A DNA stretch of 64,000 bases from Nocardioides sp. SYSU D00038 (GTDB taxonomy: Bacteria; Actinomycetota; Actinomycetes; Propionibacteriales; Nocardioidaceae), in the NCBI RefSeq assembly GCF_016924665.1, contig NZ_JAFFJT010000017.1, positions 47,854 through 111,853 on the forward strand. Reading direction: 5' to 3'. Each line of letters opens with the position of its first letter. Position 1 is the stretch's first letter. The notes beneath the pieces were generated by a model that was given only the letters and a program-made list of their open reading frames with translations, did not search any database and was not told where the DNA came from. Positions 55,829 through 64,000 of this stretch are shown piece by piece. The translations under genes and the position numbers were made by a program.

Positions 55829-57292
55829 ATGGGCGACCCCGGCACCGACCTGCCCCAGCGGCTGCGCGCTGCGCTCGCTGCGGCCGGGTTCACCTACGAC
55901 GGTGTGGCCGACCTGCTCGGCCCGCTCGCCCACGCCGCGCTCGGCCGCAACGAGACGACGCCCGGGCTGCGGCGGACCACCGGCGGCTCGCCGCTGGAGA
56001 CGCTGGTGCGGCTGTTCCTCCTGCAGACCACCGTGCCGGCGGCCGCCGCCGAGGCGGCCCTGCCCGGGCTGGTCGAGCGGCTCGCGGTCGAGGGCCTGGT
56101 GGAGCAGTCGGTGGGCGAGGTGGCGGCCCGGCTCGACGTGCGCCCCTACGCAACCGACGACGACGACCCGCTCTGGGTGGTCAGCGACCTCACGCCGGGG
56201 CTCGACGGCGGCCCGCAACGCGTCGGGCCCGACCACGTGCTCGGCATCAGCCCGGCCTCGACCTCCCTGGCGCAGCTGACGATCCGCGACGACGTCGGCG
56301 CCAGCCTCGACCTCGGCACCGGCTGCGGCGTGCAGGCGCTGCACCTCGCCCGCCACTCCGGCCGGGTGGTGGCCACCGACGTCAACGCGCGGGCGCTGTG
56401 GGTGACCCGGTTCAACGCCGCGCTCAACGGCGTCGCCGACCGGGTCGACGTCCGCGACGGCAGTCTGTTCGATCCGGTGGCGGAGGAGCGCTTCGACCTG
56501 ATCGCCACCAACCCGCCGTTCGTGATCTCGCCGGCCACGGGCGAGCGGCTGGTCTACCGCGACTCCGGGCTGCCCGGCGACCAGGTGGTCGAGCACATCG
56601 TCCGGGCCGCGCCCCGCCACCTCGCCGACGGCGGCTGGTGCCAGGTGCTCGCGAACTGGGTGATCGCGAAGGACCGGCCCTGGGACGAACGGCTGGCCGG
56701 CTGGCTCGCCGACGACTGCGACGCGCTGGTCGTGCAGCGGGAGGTGATGGACCCCGCGGCGTACGTCGAGCTCTGGCTCAAGGACGCCGGCCGGCACGGT
56801 GGCGCCGACTACCTGGATCGCTACGACACCTGGCTGAGCTGGTTCGAGGAGCAGGGCATCGAGGGGGTCGGCTTCGGCTGGGTCAACCTGCGGGCCGGCT
56901 CGACGGACCCCAGGCACGACCTCGTGGAGTGGCGCTACGACGTGGAGCAGCCGATCGCGCCGGCGATCGCGGCCTGGGGCGCGGCGGTGCGCTCCCCGGG
57001 CGGCGCCGACGAGCGGCTGCGCCTGCGCCCCGACGTGCTCCAGGAGACCGTCGGGCCGGTGGGGGCCGAGGACCCCGAGGCGATCGTCGTGCGCCAGCAG
57101 CGCGGCTTCCGCCGGGCGCGGCAGGTCGACACCGTGGTCGCGGCCCTGCTGGGCGCCAGCGACGGGGAGCTGACCGTCGGCCAGCTGCTCGACGCCGTCG
57201 CCCACCTGCTCGACCGCGACCCCGCGGCCACCCGCGCGACGTACCTGCCGCAGGTGCGTGAGCTCGTCGACGAGGGCTTCCTGGTCCCCTGA
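55829..57292 (+). CDS. Class I methyltransferase with NPPF motif (small-domain type)
   Basis: A 487-residue protein. An N-terminal helical domain (about 1-135) precedes a methyltransferase domain with ASLDLGTGCGVQALHLA (about 155-171) and the catalytic IATNPPFVIS (about 230-240), and a long C-terminal region follows. NPPF/Y enzymes methylate nitrogen on nucleic acid or protein (HemK, RsmC, RlmG types). The exact target is unknown; a 16S/23S rRNA N2-guanine is possible. The ATG at 55829 gives MGDPGTDLPQRLR. Confidence 0.85.
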   Translation: MGDPGTDLPQRLRAALAAAGFTYDGVADLLGPLAHAALGRNETTPGLRRTTGGSPLETLVRLFLLQTTVPAAAAEAALPGLVERLAVEGLVEQSVGEVAARLDVRPYATDDDDPLWVVSDLTPGLDGGPQRVGPDHVLGISPASTSLAQLTIRDDVGASLDLGTGCGVQALHLARHSGRVVATDVNARALWVTRFNAALNGVADRVDVRDGSLFDPVAEERFDLIATNPPFVISPATGERLVYRDSGLPGDQVVEHIVRAAPRHLADGGWCQVLANWVIAKDRPWDERLAGWLADDCDALVVQREVMDPAAYVELWLKDAGRHGGADYLDRYDTWLSWFEEQGIEGVGFGWVNLRAGSTDPRHDLVEWRYDVEQPIAPAIAAWGAAVRSPGGADERLRLRPDVLQETVGPVGAEDPEAIVVRQQRGFRRARQVDTVVAALLGASDGELTVGQLLDAVAHLLDRDPAATRATYLPQVRELVDEGFLVP

Positions 57293-57299
57293 CACCTAC

Positions 57300-57444
57300 G
57301 CCGAGTCGCCGTTACTCGGCACGAGTCACGACGACTCGACAGTGCGGGGTGCGCCGAGTCGCCGTTACTCGGCACGAGTCACGACGACTCGACAGTGCGG
57401 GGTGCGCCGAGTCGCCGTTACTCGGCACGAGTCACGACGACTCG
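57300..57444. repeat. Three tandem copies of a 53-bp hairpin unit
   Basis: Copies start at 57300, 57353 and 57406 (exact 53-bp period; the third is truncated after the hairpin). Each contains CCGAGTCGCCGTTACTC, loop GGCAC, and GAGTCACGACGACTCGG, a 17-bp stem with two mismatches, then ACAGTGCGGGGTGC. They are virtually identical to one another and lie between convergent methyltransferase and Hsp20 genes. A strong, repeated bidirectional terminator is one reading. Confidence 0.92.
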
Positions 57445-57454
57445 GCGGGGATGG

Positions 57455-57883
57455 TCAGGACTGGATCGCGGCGGGCTCGGAGGGAGCCGACGACCCGATC
57501 TCGATCTTGCGCGGCTTGGCCTTCTCGGCGACCGGCACCACCAGGCGCAGGACGCCGTCGTCGTAGCCGGCCTCGATCCGCTCGAGGTCGAGGTTGTCGC
57601 CGAGCACGAGCTGGCGCGAGAACGTGCCGGTCGTGCGCTCGGCGGCGAGCCGCTCCCAGTCGCCGTTGCGGGCGGGCCGCTCGGCCCGGACCGTGAGGAC
57701 GTTGCGCTCGACGTCGATGTCGATGCTGTCGCGGGCCACGCCCGGCAGATCGAGCTCGATGACGAAGCGGTCGCCCTCGCGCCAGGCGTCCATGGGCATG
57801 GCCGCCGGACGGTTGGTCGTCCCCAGCAGCTGCTGGGTCAGGCGGTCGAACTCGCGGAAGGGATCGGTGGTGCGCAGCAACAT
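57455..57883 (-). CDS. Hsp20/alpha-crystallin small heat shock protein
   Basis: A 142-residue small chaperone. The alpha-crystallin domain (about 32-128) includes [24 protein letters not shown] and the conserved terminal GVLRLVVP. The C-terminal tail has the IEI motif (RKIEIGSS) used in oligomer assembly. It holds unfolded proteins for refolding. The ATG at 57883 has GAGGAGGA upstream. It is divergent from a MerR-type regulator, and the space between carries a palindrome that is probably its operator. Confidence 0.94.
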   Translation of the reverse strand: MLLRTTDPFREFDRLTQQLLGTTNRPAAMPMDAWREGDRFVIELDLPGVARDSIDIDVERNVLTVRAERPARNGDWERLAAERTTGTFSRQLVLGDNLDLERIEAGYDDGVLRLVVPVAEKAKPRKIEIGSSAPSEPAAIQS

Positions 57884-57911
57884 GGGGTTCCTCCTCGGGT
57901 GCTGATCAGGT

Positions 57912-57949
57912 GGTGGTCCCCGTGACCACCACACCTATATCAACTGATA
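57912..57949. promoter_or_regulatory. Hsp20/MerR intergenic palindromes
   Basis: Two inverted repeats are present: GGTGGTC-cccgt-GACCACC at 57912-57930 and TATCA-AC-TGATA at 57938-57949. The second lies in an AT-rich stretch (ACCTATATCAACTGATACAG) and is the best candidate MerR operator and promoter. It does not match the HspR site CTTGAGT-N7-ACTCAAG. Confidence 0.5.
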
Positions 57950-57980
57950 CAGGTTTTCTGTTGTTCCCGCAAGAGGCAGG

Positions 57981-58271
57981 ATGGTGCCCGTGAGCGACGA
58001 GAAGCGTGGGGTCTTCGCGATCTCGGTGGCGGCCGGGATGGTCCGGATGGAGGTGCAGAACCTCCGCGTCTACGAGCGCCGCGGGCTGCTGCGGCCCGAC
58101 CGAACCGAGGGCGGCACCCGGCTCTACAGCCGGGCCGACATCGAGGTGCTGCACCGGATCCGCGACCTGCTGGCCGAGGGGCTCAACCTCGCCGGTGTCG
58201 CCAAGGTGCTGGAGCTGGAGGCCGAGAACGCCCGGCTCCGGCGCCGGCTGGCGCGGACCGGCGAGGGCTGA
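57981..58271 (+). CDS. MerR-family (HspR-like) regulator
   Basis: A 96-residue regulator. The MerR winged helix begins FAISVAAGMVRMEVQNLRVYERRGLLRPDRTEGGTRLYS, as in HspR, and a C-terminal coiled coil (VLELEAENARLRRRLARTG) follows. HspR proteins repress heat-shock genes; here the divergent Hsp20 gene is the obvious target. There is no dnaK nearby. ATG 57981 and GTG 57990 are both possible starts; I used the first. Confidence 0.9.
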   Translation: MVPVSDEKRGVFAISVAAGMVRMEVQNLRVYERRGLLRPDRTEGGTRLYSRADIEVLHRIRDLLAEGLNLAGVAKVLELEAENARLRRRLARTGEG

Positions 58272-58530
58272 GCCTCACCCGAGCAGCGCGGCCGGCTCGT
58301 CGACGGCGGGGCAGCCGCTCGGCAGCCCCTCGACCACGCCGGCGATCGAGTGGCAGCGCCGTGCACGACGGCCTTCCACCCGCCGACGAGACCACCCCGA
58401 CCGCACCCCGTGCCGCCCCGACGCGTCCCGCGGCGCACCCTTCGGCGCGGCGTACTGGACAGCACGCGCTACCGTGACCGACCGTGAGCCCTCCCGACCC
58501 GGGAGGGTCAGGACAGGCAGAGAAGGCGAA

Positions 58531-61230
<2,700 letters not shown>

Positions 61231-61240
61231 GCGGCGCGTG

Positions 61241-61299
61241 GAATCCCCGGTCGACCGGGGATTCGCCGTGTTGTCGGGCATTGCGATGCCCGACAACAC
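61241..61299 (+). terminator. Two perfect palindromes after topA
   Basis: A 24-nt perfect palindrome (61241-61264; GAATCCCCGGT/ACCGGGGATTC arms) is followed by a 14-bp perfect stem GTGTTGTCGGGCAT/ATGCCCGACAACAC with loop TGCG (61268-61299). The first shares the CCCCGGTnnACCGGGG core with repeat family B. A third copy of GCCCGACAA lies at 61308. The 156-bp gap to the next gene is otherwise empty. Confidence 0.8.
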
Positions 61300-61386
61300 C
61301 AGGAACTGCCCGACAAGTGCGCCGGGCGACGGGCCACCCTCCGGTCCACCCCGACCCGCTCGGCTCGGCCCCGCCCCCGCCAGGAC

Positions 61387-61893
61387 TCAGTCCCGCACCA
61401 GCACCGCCCCGGTGGGGATGATCCGGCCGAGCGCGGTGCGCCAGCCGTCGCCGTAGTCCTCGAAGCCCAGCAGCTCGCGCTCGGCGGTGCGGTAGTCGGC
61501 GTAGTCGCACCGGCCGCCGGGCGGGGTGCCGGTCGTCCCGGCGGTCGTGAACGTCGCGACGCCGCGGTGCTGCAGGTGGTACGTCGAACCGGCGCAGACC
61601 ACGAGGTCGTCGTCCGGCCCGCCGGTCGTCACCAGGTCGCCGGCCACCCCCGCCCACCACGAGACCTCCAGGCCGTCGGGGAAGGCGGGGTCGTCGGTGT
61701 CCTCGACGGTGAGCCAGACCCGGCGCTCGACGTCGAGGGCGAGCTCGGTCCACCGCACACCGACCTCGTCGAAGTCCAGGCGGCCGACGACGTGCCACGC
61801 CTGGCCACCCTGGTGGAAGGTGTCGCCGATGCCGAGCCGGCGCAGGTCGTCCGCGGTCGCCGGCCGGGGCCGTCGCGGGCGCCACATCGCCAT
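61387..61893 (-). CDS. DUF4178-like protein of unknown function
   Basis: A 168-residue soluble protein. LRRLGIGDTFHQGGQAWHVVGRLDFDEVGVRWTE and LEVSWWAGVAGDL resemble the DUF4178 domain, whose role is not known. There is no signal peptide or membrane helix. The ATG at 61893 has GAGGAG five bases upstream; an alternative ATG is at 61887. It is convergent with topA and divergent from a secreted protein gene. Confidence 0.7.
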   Translation of the reverse strand: MAMWRPRRPRPATADDLRRLGIGDTFHQGGQAWHVVGRLDFDEVGVRWTELALDVERRVWLTVEDTDDPAFPDGLEVSWWAGVAGDLVTTGGPDDDLVVCAGSTYHLQHRGVATFTTAGTTGTPPGGRCDYADYRTAERELLGFEDYGDGWRTALGRIIPTGAVLVRD

Positions 61894-62091
61894 GGTTCTC
61901 CTCGAGCGGGTCGGAGGGGAGCGCGGCACCGGGCTCGTCCTCGGACGACGCGCCGGACTCTACCGGGGAGTCCGGCCGGCGCGCAGCGGAGTCGGACACC
62001 ACGAACGTCGCCGCCCGCCCCGGACGGTGGTGACACGACGGGCGGCGAGGCCCTACGGTGTCGCCAACCCCACGTCCTCGGAGGAGCCGTC

Positions 62092-62940
62092 GTGCGCAAC
62101 CGTCACCGCCTCGTGTCCCCGTTGTCCGTCGTCGTCGCCCTGGTGCTCGCGATCGCCGGCCTGGCCACGCTCGCCGGCCCGGTCTCGGCCGCCCGCAAGG
62201 CGTCGGTGACCCTCAAGCCGCTGCCCGCGCAGTCGGAGGTCGGCAAGAAGGTGACGCTCAAGGGCTCCTTCTCCGGCGGTCGGGCGACCGTCAAGCTCCA
62301 GACCAAGGGGGTGGCCGGCGGCTGGCGCACGGTGGCGAAGGTGACCACCACCAAGCAGGGCGCCTTCAAGAAGAAGGTCAAGCTGACCACGGGCGGCACC
62401 ACGTCGTTCCGGGCGGTCAAGGGCTCGGCGAAGAGCCAGGCTCGCACCCTCAAGGTCTACGCCTGGCTCGACCTCGCGACGCAGCCGTTCTACGCGCTCA
62501 ACGGCCCGTTCACCGCCGGGTCGTCCGCGGGCATCGGGGGCCGGGCGTTCCCCGCCAGCATCGTGGGTGACGAGAGCGCCATGGTCGGCGTGCGCACGGC
62601 CGGCCTGTGCACCCACTTCGACACCTGGACCGGCTTCCTCGACGGCCACGGCCCGGGAGCCGGCGACGGGGTCCAGAGGACCGCCGTGGGGACGCTGAAC
62701 GCCGCGGGCGGCGTGCTCGCGGAGACGCAGGCCACGACGCCTCCGGGTCCGGCCAAGCGGGTGGCGTTGAGCCTGGTCGGCTCCCACTGGTTCGTCGCCG
62801 ACATCGGCATCGACGGCACGTCGACCCCGGACACCATGACCGTGCTGGGCTCCCCCCGGCTGCGCTGCAACGCCGCCCGGCTCGCGCCGTTCGTGCCCGC
62901 GGCGTTTCCCGACTTGGAGGGCGAGCCCGGACCGATCTGA
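62092..62940 (+). CDS. Secreted protein with Ig-like domain, copy 1
   Basis: A 282-residue protein with a signal peptide (about 1-34, cleaved near GPVSA-ARK). An N-terminal beta domain (KPLPAQSEVGKKVTLKGSF, VKLQTKGVAGGWRTVAKVTT, SFRAVKGSAKSQARTLKV) has the pattern of Ig-like or CARDB/PKD-type repeats seen in Nocardioides surface proteins. The C-terminal half begins YAWLDLATQPFYALNG and has two cysteines. It is a paralogue of the next gene. Function is unknown. Confidence 0.8.
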   Translation: MRNRHRLVSPLSVVVALVLAIAGLATLAGPVSAARKASVTLKPLPAQSEVGKKVTLKGSFSGGRATVKLQTKGVAGGWRTVAKVTTTKQGAFKKKVKLTTGGTTSFRAVKGSAKSQARTLKVYAWLDLATQPFYALNGPFTAGSSAGIGGRAFPASIVGDESAMVGVRTAGLCTHFDTWTGFLDGHGPGAGDGVQRTAVGTLNAAGGVLAETQATTPPGPAKRVALSLVGSHWFVADIGIDGTSTPDTMTVLGSPRLRCNAARLAPFVPAAFPDLEGEPGPI

Positions 62941-62945
62941 CCGGC

Positions 62946-62975
62946 GGACTCGCACCGGCCAGCTCTCGCGAGTCC
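62946..62975 (+). terminator. Terminator after secreted protein copy 1
   Basis: GGACTCGC (62946-62953) and GCGAGTCC (62968-62975) form an 8-bp perfect stem six bases after the stop, separating the two paralogous genes. There is no T tract. Confidence 0.55.
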
Positions 62976-63045
62976 CGCCCGGTGACGCATCGGTTGTGCC
63001 ACGCTGAGACTCCTCTTGAACCGACAACTTCTCGGAGGAGACCCC

Positions 63046-63897
63046 GTGTCCCGTACTCCCCGCATCCTGGTCCTGACCCTGGCGGCGCTCGCGCTGTTGG
63101 CCGGGGCGCTGGTCGCTGCGCCCGCGCAGGCGGCCGGCAAGCCCACGCTGAAGCCCGTGCCCGCCGAGCTGACCGCCGGCAAGAAGGTGACCCTGAAGGG
63201 CACCGTCCCCGGCGGCAAGCAGACCGTGAAGCTCCAGCGTCGCTACGGCGCCGGCGGCTGGTCGACCGTCGCCAAGGTGGTGAGCAAGAACGACGGCAGC
63301 TACAAGAAGAAGGTCGCCCTGACGCAGGCCGGCCCGACGTCGTTCCGAGCGGTCGCCGGCGGCAAGAAGAGCACCGTGCGCCGCACCACCGTGTGGGCCT
63401 GGCTCGACCTCACCACCCAGCCGAACATCGCGTTCGGGCCGGGGAGCGGCAGCCTGGAGAACTACTCGGTCACCATCAACGGCCGGAAGTTCGCGCGGGC
63501 CTGGGTCGGGAGCGAGGCAAGCTTCCGGTTCGTCCACCTCGGCGGCCAGTGCAAGACGGTCGAGGCTTGGACCGGCTTCTCCGACCTCAGCCGCAACACC
63601 TACAGCTCCGACGACCGCCAGGTGCTGCAGTGGCAGGCCAGCAACACGTTCAACCCGTCGACCGACATCGACGCCCCCGAGCAGCGCACCGCTCCCGGTC
63701 CGGCCGTGCGCCGCGCCTTGAGCGTGGGTGGGGCCAAGTACCTCAGCATGGGTTGGGCCTGGGAGGACCCGTCGTGGAGCGAGGGCGCGCTCATCCTGGC
63801 CCCGCTGGCCGCCCCCCGGGCGCTGTGCAAGACGCCGCGACTGCCCGAGCTCGACCTCGCGACCGTCGCGGCCGCTCCGGCCCGGATGCTGCGCTGA
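63046..63897 (+). CDS. Secreted protein with Ig-like domain, copy 2
   Basis: A 283-residue paralogue of the preceding gene. A signal peptide (about 1-29, ending PAQA-AGK) is followed by the same domain (KPVPAELTAGKKVTLKGTV, VKLQRRYGAGGWSTVAKVVS, TSFRAVAGGKKSTVRRTTV) and by WAWLDLTTQPNIAFGPG. The C-terminal halves keep the W-T-GF region and two cysteines but otherwise differ. GTG 63046 has GGAGGAG upstream. The pair arose by tandem duplication. Function is unknown. Confidence 0.8.
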   Translation: MSRTPRILVLTLAALALLAGALVAAPAQAAGKPTLKPVPAELTAGKKVTLKGTVPGGKQTVKLQRRYGAGGWSTVAKVVSKNDGSYKKKVALTQAGPTSFRAVAGGKKSTVRRTTVWAWLDLTTQPNIAFGPGSGSLENYSVTINGRKFARAWVGSEASFRFVHLGGQCKTVEAWTGFSDLSRNTYSSDDRQVLQWQASNTFNPSTDIDAPEQRTAPGPAVRRALSVGGAKYLSMGWAWEDPSWSEGALILAPLAAPRALCKTPRLPELDLATVAAAPARMLR

Positions 63898-63931
63898 ACT
63901 GCGGCTGAACCCTCCTGGTCGCCCGTGCAGT

Positions 63932-63958
63932 GGCGCCGACCCGTCCGGGGTCGGCGCC
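63932..63958 (+). terminator. Terminator after secreted protein copy 2
   Basis: GGCGCCGACCC (63932-63942), loop GTCCG, and GGGTCGGCGCC (63948-63958) form an 11-bp perfect stem 35 bases after the stop. Confidence 0.75.
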
Positions 63959-64000
63959 CCCGCACAGTAGGGGGTCCCGCCCCCGCCCCCCCCGGGCGGG

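Noticed and set aside
53171..57295. A 1,374-codon open frame opposite hppA and the methyltransferase
   Set aside because: The translation is low-complexity (His, Arg, Asp, Gly rich), with no domain, and the opposite strand encodes two well-conserved proteins.
57300..57444. CRISPR array
   Set aside because: The 53-bp period is identical over its whole length, so there are no spacers.
57912..57949. HspR (HAIR) operator
   Set aside because: No CTTGAGT-N7-ACTCAAG pattern is present; only other palindromes were found.

Overview
The window is a high-GC actinobacterial chromosome segment. Base composition, frequent GTG starts, 4-bp GTGA/ATGA operon overlaps, a mycothiol-type DinB protein, a SigE-family sigma factor and gene order shared with mycobacteria all fit. 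The palindromic intergenic repeats and overall gene set suggest Nocardioides or a close relative in the Nocardioidaceae; that genus call is an inference. I saw no rRNA, tRNA, CRISPR array, prophage or insertion sequence.

Layout. 1-13.3 kb is general housekeeping and transport: an EamA exporter cut by the window edge, an SDR enzyme, an MFS carrier, an Nramp-related transporter, a FtsX-type ABC exporter with a NarL/LuxR two-component pair downstream of promoter side, and a RidA-NUDIX-metallo-hydrolase operon. 13.3-24 kb follows the mycobacterial crp-nth-tlpA-nudix-marP-(holin-like)-nhaA-acs order: Crp, endonuclease III, a thioredoxin-like lipoprotein, a CoA pyrophosphatase, the MarP periplasmic protease, NhaA and acetyl-CoA synthetase. 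A SigE-family sigma factor with an overlapping membrane protein sits beside crp. 24-26 kb is an acetate/monocarboxylate uptake pair (DUF485 plus SSS symporter) with a near-consensus Crp operator upstream.

26-44 kb interrupts the mycobacterial order. It carries a GIY-YIG nuclease gene bracketed by arrays of about 130-bp palindromes, and a tightly overlapped nitrate assimilation operon: NarK importer, molybdopterin nitrate reductase, FAD/[2Fe-2S] electron-transfer protein, NirB, NirD, then a HemD-winged-helix protein and a CbiX chelatase likely to supply or sense siroheme. Next is a four-gene operon in which a LytS-type kinase, a LytTR regulator and a small membrane protein precede a second SSS symporter. 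Several repeat blocks lie between these genes.

44-53 kb returns to the mycobacterial order: a HAD phosphatase, Ssd/CpaE-like protein, TadA, TadB, TadC, a Flp-type prepilin (DUF4244), TadE and a TadE-like protein (a Tad/Flp pilus or secretion locus), a DEAD-box helicase and an anti-sigma antagonist. 53-64 kb holds a K+-independent proton pyrophosphatase, a methyltransferase, a divergent Hsp20/MerR pair, topoisomerase I and two paralogous secreted proteins.

The most unusual features are the repeats: five structurally different palindromic families, one flanking the GIY-YIG gene, one supplying the C-termini of two convergent genes, and tandem 53-bp and 73-75-bp hairpin arrays. Other oddities are a Fic-fold protein with its catalytic motif destroyed but its inhibitory motif intact, an Nramp relative without the usual metal-binding motifs, and a TadE-like gene with no stop codon before the next gene.
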